From Campylobacter sp. MG1 (GTDB taxonomy: Bacteria > Campylobacterota > Campylobacteria > Campylobacterales > Campylobacteraceae), in NCBI RefSeq assembly GCF_026616895.1, contig NZ_JANYME010000005.1:102160-166159 (forward strand): DNA of 64,000 bases, in the 5' to 3' direction. Position numbers and translations under genes: made by a program. Positions 1-7,968 of the stretch are shown here, in pieces (the first letter of the stretch is position 1; every line of letters starts with the position of its first letter). The notes under the pieces are model-generated. The model saw only the letters and a list, made by a program, of their open reading frames with translations, did not search any database and was not told the DNA's origin.

Positions 1-21
1 GTATCTTAAATTACATTAAAT

Positions 22-681
22 CTACATTAAAATTTTTGAACTTATGCTTATAATGGCTGTTTTTGCTTTTAAAATATTTGTAATTTTTAGACCTTGAGTT
101 TTAAATAAATTCCTTTCTTTTTCACTAAAACCACCTTCAGGGCCAATTACATATAAACAATCTTTATTAAACTCGCATAAATCATTTTTATTAAAATCAA
201 TTAAAACAAAATCATTATAAAGTTTTTTAAGTTCGGCTAAATTATTTAAAATTGTGATTTTTAAAATATCAGCCCTAGCACATTGTGAGCTTGAATTATG
301 CAAAATCTTTTCAAGTTTAGCTAGTTTTTTATCATCAAATTTATAAGATTTTTGAGAAAAATCTGTATAAACTAAAAATAATTCTTCTAATCCTAATTCA
401 TTTAAATAAGGTGCAATTTCAAAAATACTATCAATTTCTATCATAGCAAGTGCAATTTTTACACCACTTTTATTTGCTTTAAATTCACATTGTTCTAGCA
501 TTTTTAAAATGATTTTATTTCTTTGTATAAATATTATTTCATATTTATACAAAAACCCATCTAATCTGCTAATATTTACTATATTTCCTATTTGTTCTCG
601 TCTAGCTTTAAAATGAGATACTAATTCACTATCTAAAACAATTTCTTCACTACCTGCTAAATCATTAAAATAATAAAACAT
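22..681 (-). CDS. rsmE: 16S rRNA (uracil1498-N3)-methyltransferase RsmE
   Basis: This is a SPOUT-class methyltransferase that methylates N3 of U1498 in 16S rRNA using S-adenosylmethionine. The diagnostic knot motif GPEGGFSEKE lies near residue 180, with the usual C-terminal segment after it. I chose the ATG at 681 (MFYYFNDLAG) over the one 15 nt upstream because RsmE proteins begin with a short strand like this. From that start the protein is 219 aa, normal for the family. Its start overlaps the end of the upstream membrane-protein gene (stop at 665-667), so the two are probably co-transcribed. In C. jejuni the homologue sits beside the queD/queE/moaA cluster, as here. Confidence 0.9.
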   Translation of the reverse strand: MFYYFNDLAGSEEIVLDSELVSHFKARREQIGNIVNISRLDGFLYKYEIIFIQRNKIILKMLEQCEFKANKSGVKIALAMIEIDSIFEIAPYLNELGLEELFLVYTDFSQKSYKFDDKKLAKLEKILHNSSSQCARADILKITILNNLAELKKLYNDFVLIDFNKNDLCEFNKDCLYVIGPEGGFSEKERNLFKTQGLKITNILKAKTAIISISSKILM

Positions 682-1054
682 TGTTAAATCCTGCAATTAA
701 AATAGCAAATAATTTTATTAGCTCTAAAAATAAACTTAATTTTTTAAATTTTAAATATTCTTTGCTTTTTCTATATTTTTTAAATTTAATAAATTGAAAT
801 ATAGAAATTCCTAAAATTAAAATAACAGCAAATAGCATTAAAAATCTAAAATCATTAAAGCCTTTCATAGCTTCAATAATAATGCCTGTAAAAAACACAC
901 AAACAATTATCGTATAATAAGCAGGCAAAAGCACTCTAATTCTAAAAATATATTTATGAATGTCCTTTAAATATTGTGAAAAAACAAAATATAAAAGTTC
1001 TAAAATTATTAAAATATATACAAAAAACAAATGCACACTTATAAAATCACTCAT
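665..1054 (-). CDS. small integral membrane protein, copy 2 of a tandem pair
   Basis: A 129-residue protein with about four hydrophobic segments separated by short Lys/Arg-rich loops; no soluble domain or catalytic motif is visible. It is clearly paralogous to the gene directly upstream (1067-1453). Both start MS..(G/S)xHxFFVY, carry SQ(Y/C)xKDI before a basic stretch, have a (G/I)xIEA(M/T)K motif in the middle, and end with AG(F/V)xNxLLF. The pair sits between queD and rsmE, matching a C. jejuni locus that I recall as encoding one unknown membrane protein. The function is unknown. The gene overlaps rsmE by 17 nt. Confidence 0.75.
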   Translation of the reverse strand: MSDFISVHLFFVYILIILELLYFVFSQYLKDIHKYIFRIRVLLPAYYTIIVCVFFTGIIIEAMKGFNDFRFLMLFAVILILGISIFQFIKFKKYRKSKEYLKFKKLSLFLELIKLFAILIAGFNNVLLF

Positions 1055-1066
1055 TAAAAACTCCGA

Positions 1067-1453
1067 TTAAAATAATAAAGAATTTGTAACACCAGCAAAT
1101 ATAATTAAAAATATTTTTAATATCTCAAAAACAATACTGAATAATTTAAAATTAAAACTTTTTTTTGCTTTTTTTATCTTATTAAAAATTACAAGCTGTC
1201 TAATGCTAAGATAAAAAATCAAAATCCAACTTAAAAATAAAAAAACCTTAAAATTAAAAAATGCCTTAGTAGCTTCAATAAACATACCACTTAATAATAC
1301 CAAAACTAAGGCTATAATTTGTATTGGACTAATAATTGAAATTCTTGAAATAAATTTATTAATATCCTTACAACATTGAGAAATAAACAAATAAGAAAAT
1401 TCTAAAGCTACCAAGCAATACACAAAAAACATATGAATGCCAACAATACTCAT
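1067..1453 (-). CDS. small integral membrane protein, copy 1 of a tandem pair
   Basis: This 128-residue protein has about four predicted membrane helices and is the paralogue of the next gene downstream. Shared landmarks are HMFFVY near the N-terminus, SQCCKDI around residue 26, FIEATKAF around residue 58 and the C-terminal AGVTNSLLF. The ATG overlaps the last base of the queD stop, and the gap to the second copy is only 12 nt, so both belong to the moaA-queE-queD transcription unit. The conserved IEA(T/M)K and AG.xN motifs lie in or near membrane helices and would be the place to look for a bound ligand. I do not recognise a named family. Confidence 0.75.
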   Translation of the reverse strand: MSIVGIHMFFVYCLVALEFSYLFISQCCKDINKFISRISIISPIQIIALVLVLLSGMFIEATKAFFNFKVFLFLSWILIFYLSIRQLVIFNKIKKAKKSFNFKLFSIVFEILKIFLIIFAGVTNSLLF

Positions 1454-2031
1454 TAAACTTCCTTTGGATTTATAAAAATCTCATTATTTTTAATTTTTTC
1501 AAATAAATTTATATCACTAAAATCTTCTAAAATTGCCTTAGAAAAAGTTATTTCATTTAAATTAATTCTAGGCTCATCATTATAAAAAGCATCATCATAT
1601 TCACATTCAGCCCAGCCTGTTCTAGTCTCATTTAGTCTGATTTTATCTACTCTTACATTCTCATCATTGTGCATTTTTGAATTTTGTAAAATCTTAGAAA
1701 TTAATATAAAAAACACTATGCTAAGATTTTCTGCACTGATATTACAAGGTAGCTCAACCCACCTAGCTGAATGCTTTTTAATATCATTTACATACTCTAA
1801 ATCATCGTATTTATAAACACAAGTGCTATGGTCAAACGCATCTATTATTTGCTTAATATTTCCTTTTAAAAGCCCGAAATCATAAACCATTCCCGCTTTA
1901 TCAAGAGTATTTGCATATAAAATTAATTCTAATTTATAAGAATGTCCGTGAATGCTAGTTTTACATCTTTTTGAACTACAAAACCTAACTATATGAGCAT
2001 TTTCAAACTCAAATAATTTACCTATTCTCAT
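1453..2031 (-). CDS. queD: 6-carboxy-5,6,7,8-tetrahydropterin synthase QueD
   Basis: QueD converts dihydroneopterin triphosphate to 6-carboxytetrahydropterin, the second step of the queuosine (7-deazaguanine) pathway. The zinc ligands are visible: a His in FENAHIVRF near residue 13 and the HGHSYKLE pair near residue 30. The catalytic Cys lies in the CSSKRCK segment. DAFDHST follows near residue 85, and a NLSIVFF helix and ..NETRTGWAE complete the tunnel fold. At 192 residues it is longer than the approximately 120-residue E. coli enzyme but typical of Campylobacterota. It overlaps queE by 4 nt, so the two enzymes of adjacent steps are translationally coupled. Confidence 0.92.
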   Translation of the reverse strand: MRIGKLFEFENAHIVRFCSSKRCKTSIHGHSYKLELILYANTLDKAGMVYDFGLLKGNIKQIIDAFDHSTCVYKYDDLEYVNDIKKHSARWVELPCNISAENLSIVFFILISKILQNSKMHNDENVRVDKIRLNETRTGWAECEYDDAFYNDEPRINLNEITFSKAILEDFSDINLFEKIKNNEIFINPKEV

Positions 2032-2762
2032 ACACCCTCCAAATCATCATAAATTCTAATATGTATCCTATCTGTATAATTAAAGCCATTTTTAATAGCA
2101 AATTCTAAAACGCTCTTAGCATTCGCTCTTAATTCATCATTAGTAGCACCCTTTGGCATTAGATAAAAATTAGCGTCTTTATAAGCATTTCTTAATTCAA
2201 ATAATTCTTGATTATCTTCTAAATCCGCTTTATCTAAAACGATTTTAAAAAACGCTTGTTTTGATAGCTTTAAAATTGAATTAATTGCTTCATAATTTAT
2301 TCTTTTTTCCTTTGGCATTTTGCTATTTGCAAGTTTTACTCCCATTGCAAAATAACAATTTTTATAAAAATCATATTCTTTTAAACAAATACTAGCATTA
2401 GTCTCAAATTGCACTAAATATTCATTTTTTACCAAATACTCTAAAAGCTCTATAAATTTAGGATTTTCTTGATGAATTAAAGGCTCTCCACCAGTAATTA
2501 CTATCATAGGTTTATAGCTAAATGAGTTTAATTTATTGATTATATTTTCTAATTTAAATTCCTTATACTCATCGCTAAATTCATTAGTATAAACAGCTCT
2601 TAAAGTATCGCAACCAATTAATGTTTTATTATTTTTGCTCTTAACAACTCCAAATCCATAGCAAGAGAAATTGCACCCCGCAAAACGGATAAAATAAGCA
2701 AGTCTTCCTGCAAATATTCCTTCACCTTGAATACTTAAAAATTCTTCAACTAATTTCATCAT
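2028..2762 (-). CDS. queE: 7-carboxy-7-deazaguanine synthase QueE (radical SAM)
   Basis: QueE is a radical SAM enzyme that rearranges 6-carboxytetrahydropterin to 7-carboxy-7-deazaguanine. The N-terminus ([19 protein letters not shown]) and the TGGEPL motif near residue 90 identify it. The cluster-binding cysteines are unusual. C30 and C34 form the first pair, but the position expected for the third ligand is Phe (CNFSCYGF). The next Cys, followed by Asp as in canonical CDT motifs, is C51, so the spacing is CX3CX16C. Two ATGs in a row (2760-2762 and 2757-2759) make the exact start uncertain by one codon. It overlaps moaA and queD. Confidence 0.9.
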   Translation of the reverse strand: MMKLVEEFLSIQGEGIFAGRLAYFIRFAGCNFSCYGFGVVKSKNNKTLIGCDTLRAVYTNEFSDEYKEFKLENIINKLNSFSYKPMIVITGGEPLIHQENPKFIELLEYLVKNEYLVQFETNASICLKEYDFYKNCYFAMGVKLANSKMPKEKRINYEAINSILKLSKQAFFKIVLDKADLEDNQELFELRNAYKDANFYLMPKGATNDELRANAKSVLEFAIKNGFNYTDRIHIRIYDDLEGV

Positions 2763-3727
2763 CCACCCGTTTGTGAAAACGACCTAGCAGAGCTTTTATT
2801 ATCTTCTTCGCTCCATTTATTTTTCTCAGGTTTGTTTTCTAAAACCGTATTTAAAATCTCTAAAGCCTTATTAATATCTTTATTTCTTAAAGCCTTTTTA
2901 ATACTCATAGCTTCATCAAAATAAAGGCAAGGTATCAAAAATCCTTCCGCACTAAGTCTTAAACGATTGCAGCTATCACAAAAATCGTGCTTGTGTGGAT
3001 TAATCACACCAAACACATAATCTAACTCATCAATTTTATATAAACTAGCAGGAGAATTTGGCTCTTTCTCAAGTGCATTTATGCTAAATCTTTGCTTGAT
3101 TTTATCTAATATTTCAGCTTCTCTTAATCCACATAATTGTCCGTAAGCGTGTTCGTTTTCCATAAATTCAATAAATCTTATTTGAATATTTTTATCTTTG
3201 CAAAACATAATCAAATCAATTAATTCATCTTCATTAATACCCTTTAAAGGAACGCAATTAATCTTTACTTTTAACCCTACTTTTAAGGCTTCTTCTATAC
3301 CTTCTAAAACTTCTTTTAAAATATCTTTTTGAGAGATTAATTTTGCTCTTTGTGGCACTAAAGTATCAAGAGATACATTTATTCTTACAAGTCCTGCTGC
3401 TTTTAATTTTGCCGCTTGTTCTTTTAATAAAAATCCATTAGTTGTAAGTGCTAAATCCAAATCGCTCTTATAATCAATTAGCATTTTTATGAATTTATCC
3501 AAATCAGCTCTTACAAGTGGTTCTCCACCAGTTAAACGGATTTTATCTACACCCTTATCCATACATAATTTTGCAAATAAAAATAATTCTTCATAGCTTA
3601 ATAAATTTTCTTTAGGAACCCAATTAAAAGGAACTTTTGGCATACAATAAAGACAACGGAAATTACATCTTTGAGTAAGTGAAATTCTTAAATAATTTAT
3701 CCTTCTTCCATACGAATCAATTAACAT
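2759..3727 (-). CDS. moaA: GTP 3',8-cyclase MoaA
   Basis: MoaA is a radical SAM enzyme that, with MoaC, makes cyclic pyranopterin monophosphate from GTP, the first step of molybdenum cofactor synthesis. The N-terminal cluster motif is in [15 protein letters not shown]. The second cluster is bound by [18 protein letters not shown] near residue 250, and the C-terminal Gly-Gly tail needed for activity is present (SQTGG). The upstream codon at 3728-3730 is TTG, so I prefer the ATG at 3727 (MLIDSYGRR). The last codons overlap queE. Mo-cofactor supply matters here because formate dehydrogenase, the likely partner of the hydrogenase-4 in this window, is a molybdopterin enzyme. Confidence 0.95.
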   Translation of the reverse strand: MLIDSYGRRINYLRISLTQRCNFRCLYCMPKVPFNWVPKENLLSYEELFLFAKLCMDKGVDKIRLTGGEPLVRADLDKFIKMLIDYKSDLDLALTTNGFLLKEQAAKLKAAGLVRINVSLDTLVPQRAKLISQKDILKEVLEGIEEALKVGLKVKINCVPLKGINEDELIDLIMFCKDKNIQIRFIEFMENEHAYGQLCGLREAEILDKIKQRFSINALEKEPNSPASLYKIDELDYVFGVINPHKHDFCDSCNRLRLSAEGFLIPCLYFDEAMSIKKALRNKDINKALEILNTVLENKPEKNKWSEEDNKSSARSFSQTGG

Positions 3728-3736
3728 CAAATACCT

Positions 3737-4228
3737 TTACAAACTTCTTAAAATTAAATTTATAGCTTGTGGACTTTTATTTAACATTGATGAAATTTCA
3801 TCTACACTTTTTCCTTCACTAAATAATTGCACGATTTGTTTTCTATCATCATCTAAATTATTTTTACTCTCTATTGTTTCACTATTTTCTACTCTATTAT
3901 CATGAGTTTTACGAGATTCTTTTATATTTTCTTGAATAGCCCTTAAAATATCATTGATTTTATGCATCCTTTCATCAATAATATTATGAATTAAAGGCTC
4001 GTAACTTTGCTTTACATACAAACTTACTTGTCTATTTTGTTCTAATTGAATTTCTTTCAATATTTCTAATTTTTCTTTTATTTCATGCATATCTTTAAGA
4101 TTTGAATCTACAGCTTTTAATACACCGTTTAATCTATCATCTAAATCTTTATTAGAGACTCTAACATAAATAAAAATAAAAATAACAAAAACTATAAAAA
4201 CCAAATAAATTAAAACATCAATTCCCAT
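3737..4228 (-). CDS. membrane-anchored coiled-coil protein with C-terminal helix-turn-helix-like segment
   Basis: A 163-residue protein of unknown function. Residues 4-22 form one hydrophobic membrane anchor, residues about 30-110 are charged and heptad-rich (a probable coiled coil), and the last 35 residues (QLFSEGKSVDEISSMLNKSP) resemble a helix-turn-helix of the kind found in cytosolic segments of DUF6115-type proteins. The topology would therefore be a short anchor with the rest in the cytoplasm. It lies 9 nt upstream of moaA and 2 nt downstream of the UbiA-family gene, so it is part of the same operon. C. jejuni has a gene of similar size at the corresponding place. Confidence 0.7.
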   Translation of the reverse strand: MGIDVLIYLVFIVFVIFIFIYVRVSNKDLDDRLNGVLKAVDSNLKDMHEIKEKLEILKEIQLEQNRQVSLYVKQSYEPLIHNIIDERMHKINDILRAIQENIKESRKTHDNRVENSETIESKNNLDDDRKQIVQLFSEGKSVDEISSMLNKSPQAINLILRSL

Positions 4229-4230
4229 AA

Positions 4231-5100
4231 TTATCCTTTATAATTTAATGTATCTATAATATAAAATATCAAAAACACTATGCTAACAATAGCGTTTATA
4301 TCAAAAAAAGCTCTTTTGATTTTTTCTGTATTTTTTCTCACTATAAAATGCTCTATTATTAATAAAATTCCTACGATTATCAATCCTAAAAATCCATAAA
4401 ATCCAGCATTTACACTAACTAAAAAAACAAACCAAAACAAAAATGCAATCAAATGAAAAATCGCAGCTATAAATAAAGTAGCCGTTTTACCAAAACAAGA
4501 TGGTATGGAAAATAAATTATTTGCTTTATCAAATTCTAAATCTTGCAAAGCATACAAACAATCAAACCCAGCAGTCCAAAAACAAACCGCAAAACATAAA
4601 GCAATAGAATAAGCACTAATAGAATTTGTAAGCACAATTTCACCTGCTACACAAGCAAATCCTAAAGATAAGCCTAAAATAATATGAGCTAAATAAGAAA
4701 ATCTCTTAAATAAAGAATAAGAACCAAGTAAAGCTAAGGCAAAAAAGCTAAGATAAAAGCAAGTAGTATTTATAAAATACGCTAAAAGCACGAAAATTAC
4801 AGCATTTGCGATTATAAATAAAACCAAATTCCCACGCCCTACTCTACCATCTACACTAGGACGATTTTTTGTCCTTTCGTTTAAAATATCAATATCAGCA
4901 TCAAGTAATCTATTAAGTGCCATTGCGTAATTTCTAGCACAAACAGCACAAAAAATAGCTAAGATAAAATTAAGCCATATATCACCATAATCTAACCCAT
5001 TTATATTAATAGCCGCTATCATAGAGATTAACAAAAATGGCAAGGCAAAAATACTATGTTTAAATACAATTAACTCTAAAATATTTTTTATTTTATTCAT
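4231..5100 (-). CDS. UbiA-family prenyltransferase (probably menaquinone MqnP)
   Basis: A 289-residue membrane prenyltransferase with about eight helices. The first aspartate-rich motif is NRLLDADIDILNERTKNRP near residue 63, and the second is DLEFDKAN near residue 187; both bind the Mg-diphosphate of the polyprenyl donor. It is commonly annotated ubiA. Campylobacterota make menaquinone by the futalosine route and lack ubiquinone, so the likely role is prenylation in that pathway (MqnP) rather than of 4-hydroxybenzoate. The sequence alone does not settle the acceptor. It is divergently oriented from miaA with 62 nt between. Confidence 0.85.
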   Translation of the reverse strand: MNKIKNILELIVFKHSIFALPFLLISMIAAININGLDYGDIWLNFILAIFCAVCARNYAMALNRLLDADIDILNERTKNRPSVDGRVGRGNLVLFIIANAVIFVLLAYFINTTCFYLSFFALALLGSYSLFKRFSYLAHIILGLSLGFACVAGEIVLTNSISAYSIALCFAVCFWTAGFDCLYALQDLEFDKANNLFSIPSCFGKTATLFIAAIFHLIAFLFWFVFLVSVNAGFYGFLGLIIVGILLIIEHFIVRKNTEKIKRAFFDINAIVSIVFLIFYIIDTLNYKG

Positions 5101-5130
5101 AATCTTTCTTTCATTTTTTTAAAACAAGTT

Positions 5131-5136
5131 TATAAT
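5131..5136 (+). promoter_or_regulatory. -10 box of the miaA promoter
   Basis: TATAAT occurs 26 nt upstream of the miaA start codon in an A/T-rich divergent intergenic region of 62 nt. No clear -35 hexamer is visible, as is usual in Campylobacter. A ribosome-binding site (AAGGA) follows at about 5152-5156. Confidence 0.55.
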
Positions 5137-5162
5137 ATTAAAATTAAATTTAAGGAATAGAT

Positions 5163-6038
5163 ATGAAAAAAATTGCTCTCATAGGAACAACTGCAAGTGG
5201 CAAAACAAACCTAGCTCATAAACTTGCTAAAGCTTCAAATTCTATAATTTTAAGCCTTGATAGTTTATGTCTTTATAAAGAATTAAATATTATAAATGCC
5301 AAGCCAGATAATCAAATGCTAGAAGAGATTAAATACTTTGGAATAAATCTAATTAGCGTAAATGAAAATTATAATGTAGGGCTTTATTTTGATGAATACA
5401 AAAAGGCTTTAGAATTTGCAAAAAATAATGAAAAAAATCTAATCATAACAGGTGGAAGTGGATTTTATCTAAAAGCAATGCTTGATGGATTAAGCCCTAA
5501 AATTAATGATATTAATCATAACTTAAGCCTTGATGAAATCTATAATCTAATGCTAAAAATTGATAAAAACTCAAACATATCAGCAAATGATACTTATAGG
5601 CTAAATAAATGGTATAGCATTTATAAAAGCACAAATGAAATTCCTAGCCTTTGGCTAAAAGCAAATACTCAAGAAGCACTTATTAAAGAGCTTAAAATAT
5701 ACGATATTTTATGGGATAAAGATATTTTAAACGAAAGAATTAGGCTAAGGACTAAACAAATGCTTAGCTTAAATGCTTATGATGAAGTTATAAATTTATA
5801 TAAGATTTATGGTGATACAAAAGCATTAAACTCTATTGGAGCTAAAGAAATAATTGATTGTTTTAATCAAAAAATATCTAAAGATGAATTAGAAGATTTA
5901 ATCACAATTCACACAAGACAACTAGCAAAAAGACAAAGAACTTTTAATAAAAAATTTAATGCAAAAATATTTAATATAAAAAGCGAAGAAGATTTGCAAA
6001 ACGCATATGAAAGTATTCTAATCTATCTAAAATCTTAG
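5163..6038 (+). CDS. miaA: tRNA dimethylallyltransferase MiaA
   Basis: MiaA transfers a dimethylallyl group to N6 of A37 in tRNAs reading codons that start with U. The P-loop GTTASGKTNLAHK is at residues 8-20, the SLDSLCLYK region carries the catalytic Asp and substrate contacts, and TGGSGFYLKA sits near residue 98. The conserved C-terminal RQLAKRQRTF is near residue 258. At 291 aa the length is normal for Campylobacterota. The gene is transcribed away from the prenyltransferase operon and ends 31 nt before the end of a convergent membrane-protein gene. Confidence 0.95.
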   Translation: MKKIALIGTTASGKTNLAHKLAKASNSIILSLDSLCLYKELNIINAKPDNQMLEEIKYFGINLISVNENYNVGLYFDEYKKALEFAKNNEKNLIITGGSGFYLKAMLDGLSPKINDINHNLSLDEIYNLMLKIDKNSNISANDTYRLNKWYSIYKSTNEIPSLWLKANTQEALIKELKIYDILWDKDILNERIRLRTKQMLSLNAYDEVINLYKIYGDTKALNSIGAKEIIDCFNQKISKDELEDLITIHTRQLAKRQRTFNKKFNAKIFNIKSEEDLQNAYESILIYLKS

Positions 6039-6069
6039 ATAAATTAGAATTTGTTATTAAAATCTAAAT

Positions 6070-6591
6070 TTAAAACAAACTACCTAATAAAGCAGCTAAG
6101 AAACCAAATAATAAAAATACAAAGAAGAATTGAACAACTATTAAAATTACTACACCAATCACGCAAGGAGCACATAAATTATCTGTATTTATCCCTAAGT
6201 CTAATTTATTTACAAATTTCTTTAGTAAAAAATAATAATGAAATTTACCAAAAACAAAAATACTAGCACAAAAAATTAAAATAGATAATATTACAGTAAA
6301 TGAAAACATAGCAATAACCATAGAATAAGCAATGCTAATCAACCAAGCCATCCAAAGTCTTCTATAAACAAATGCATAACCAGTAAAAATTCCAGCCACC
6401 CAATTAAACGGTAATTGCATAAAATCATATGCTAAAACTTTTTCTTGCACTTGCCCTTGTTTAAGTAAATTTAACATAATAGCTACATTCTCATCACCAT
6501 CTGATGCACCTAAAAACTTAGCTACTTTTTCTTTTAAAGCTGCCTCGTCCTTTAGTAATTCACTCGATTTCTCACCTAAAAAAATATTCAT
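6070..6591 (-). CDS. DUF2628-like membrane protein behind a poly-G promoter
   Basis: A 173-residue protein with a soluble N-terminal 55 residues and three or four hydrophobic segments after residue 60. The segment FNWVAGIFTGYAFVYRRLW resembles the signature of DUF2628 membrane proteins (aromatic residues before a YR(R/K) turn), but I am not certain of the family. No enzymatic motif is seen. The notable feature is upstream: 11 consecutive G on this strand (6630-6640) directly in front of TAAAAT, suggesting on/off or graded expression by slipped-strand mispairing. Function unknown. Confidence 0.65.
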   Translation of the reverse strand: MNIFLGEKSSELLKDEAALKEKVAKFLGASDGDENVAIMLNLLKQGQVQEKVLAYDFMQLPFNWVAGIFTGYAFVYRRLWMAWLISIAYSMVIAMFSFTVILSILIFCASIFVFGKFHYYFLLKKFVNKLDLGINTDNLCAPCVIGVVILIVVQFFFVFLLFGFLAALLGSLF

Positions 6592-6623
6592 AATAATCCT
6601 TTAAAATAAATTTAGTGGTAAGC

Positions 6624-6640
6624 ATTTTACCCCCCCCCCC
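6624..6640 (-). promoter_or_regulatory. poly-G(11) tract abutting a -10 box (TAAAAT)
   Basis: On the minus strand eleven G (6640-6630) are followed immediately by TAAAAT (6629-6624), and the ATG of the downstream membrane-protein gene lies 33 nt further on. Homopolymeric G tracts are the usual phase-variation sites of Campylobacter, and here the tract would set the distance between the -10 box and whatever lies upstream. Two other G tracts in this window have the same relation to a TATAAT box. Confidence 0.6.
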
Positions 6641-7044
6641 AGCTTAATTTTATATTAAATTTAAATTATTTTAAATAAAAAATAAATGATTAAACATAAA
6701 ATTTAAAATACATATCATTTTTATAATATTGATTATCTATGTTTTTAGTAAGAAGCATAATATTTATAATTATAAAATTAATTTTTTTATTCATAAATAT
6801 TTTATTAACTATACTTTATAAACTAGTATTTAAAGTAAATATTATATATATTTTAATAAAATTAAAATTTTTAATATAAAGATAATAAAAATTGTAAGAG
6901 CGTTAATTTTTCACTTTTTATTTTATAATATTATTTTTTATTGTCATAATTTTATTTATAAAAATTAAAAATAATCACTAGATATACCCAAAAGAATAAA
7001 AACTATTGTAATTAATACAATAATAAAAATAAAATTTACAAAAT
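6641..7044. other. AT-rich intergenic stretch without a recognised gene
   Basis: About 400 nt of very AT-rich sequence between the poly-G tract and the terminator of the YceI gene. I see no open frame with a ribosome-binding site, no tRNA-like fold and no repeat shared with the rest of the window. It may be the remains of a deleted gene. Confidence 0.5.
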
Positions 7045-7067
7045 AAGCTCTAATTAAATTAGAGCTT
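7045..7067 (-). terminator. terminator of the YceI-family gene
   Basis: AAGCTCTAATT (7045-7055) and AATTAGAGCTT (7057-7067) form a perfect 11-bp inverted repeat around one base; the effective stem is AGCTCTAA/TTAGAGCT. It begins 10 nt after the stop codon of the gene at 7077-7643 and could act in both directions. Confidence 0.7.
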
Positions 7068-7076
7068 TATAAATAA

Positions 7077-7643
7077 TTATTTTTTGTTAGCTTCAGCAAA
7101 AACTTTAACTTCTATTTTGTCGCCAACTATTTTATCGCTAGTTTCTTTAGCTACATTATAATCAGTTCTTAATAAATCAAGTTCTAATTCAAAACCTAAT
7201 TTTGTTTTGCCATCAAATGTAGCAACACCAGTAATATCTACATCAAAAGCAACTTTTTTTGATACACCGTTTATTGTTAAAGTTCCGTGCATAACGCCTT
7301 CATCATCACTTTTTTTCTCATAATTTTCCATAACGAAAGTTAATTGTGGATTTTTTTCCATATTTAAAAAATCAGCACTTTTTACATGTTCATCTCTTTT
7401 AGAATTATTTGTATCTAAACTAGCTACATCTACACTTGCATTAAATACTTTAAATACTTTATTTTCTTCATCAAAATCAATATTTGCATCAAAATTTTTA
7501 AAATTACCTTTAGTATTACTTACTAACATATGTTTTACTTTAAATTCAACACTTGTATGTGGCTTATCTAATAAAAATTCGCTAGCACTTAAGCCTGTAA
7601 AAAGTAATGAGCTTAACACTACAGAACATAAAATTTTTTTCAT
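7077..7643 (-). CDS. YceI-family periplasmic lipid-binding protein
   Basis: A 188-residue secreted protein. Residues 1-20 are a Sec signal peptide (MKKILCSVVLSSLLFTGLSA) with cleavage likely before SEF. The mature part is a YceI lipocalin-like barrel: DKPHTSVEFKVKHM at the start, FDANIDFDEEN, KSADFLNMEKNP in the middle and LLRTDYNVAKE near the end, all family signatures. YceI proteins bind polyisoprenoid or fatty-acid-like ligands in the periplasm and are often stress induced. The gene stands alone, transcribed toward its own terminator, about 100 nt downstream of tRNA-Leu. Confidence 0.9.
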   Translation of the reverse strand: MKKILCSVVLSSLLFTGLSASEFLLDKPHTSVEFKVKHMLVSNTKGNFKNFDANIDFDEENKVFKVFNASVDVASLDTNNSKRDEHVKSADFLNMEKNPQLTFVMENYEKKSDDEGVMHGTLTINGVSKKVAFDVDITGVATFDGKTKLGFELELDLLRTDYNVAKETSDKIVGDKIEVKVFAEANKK

Positions 7644-7746
7644 AAAATCTCCTTCAATAAAAATGAAAAAGAATTGTAATCAATATTACATTTATTGTCA
7701 ATAAAAAAAGTTAATAAGATAATTATTATCCTAAAAGAATTTAAAG

Positions 7747-7831
7747 TGGTGCGGATGAGAGGACTTGAACCTCCACGCATCGCTGCACCAGATCCTAAGT
7801 CTGGCGTGTCTGCCAATTTCACCACATCCGC
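7747..7831 (-). tRNA. tRNA-Leu (anticodon TAG)
   Basis: The minus strand reads GCGGATGTGGTGAAATTGGC at the 5' end, has anticodon loop ACTTAGGAT (anticodon TAG), a long variable arm typical of leucine tRNAs, T-loop GGTTCAAGTCC, and ends with a discriminator A and encoded CCA (7747-7749). It is adjacent to tRNA-Arg with four bases between. Confidence 0.95.
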
Positions 7832-7835
7832 TAAG

Positions 7836-7912
7836 TGGTACGCCCAAGAGGATTCGAACCTCTGACCTACGGCTTAGAAGGCCGTTGCTCTATCCAGCTG
7901 AGCTATGAACGC
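7836..7912 (-). tRNA. tRNA-Arg (anticodon TCT)
   Basis: The minus strand starts GCGTTCATAGCTCAGCTGGA, has anticodon arm GGCCTTCTAAGCC (anticodon TCT), T-arm AGAGGTTCGAATCCTCT and an encoded CCA. The acceptor stem contains three G-T pairs (positions 1, 4 and 5), which is unusual but still forms a complete stem. It is followed directly by tRNA-Leu, probably in one transcript. Confidence 0.93.
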
Positions 7913-7968
7913 ACTAATAAAAATAAAACCTGTATCATATCTTATTAAAATTAAATTTAGCTTAAAAA

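Noticed and set aside
6051..6266. A 71-codon plus-strand frame opposite the DUF2628-like gene
   Set aside because: It is antisense to a better gene, lacks a ribosome-binding site and has low-complexity composition.
7640..7825. A 61-codon minus-strand frame over tRNA-Leu
   Set aside because: It is the tRNA sequence read as protein; the tRNA call is certain.
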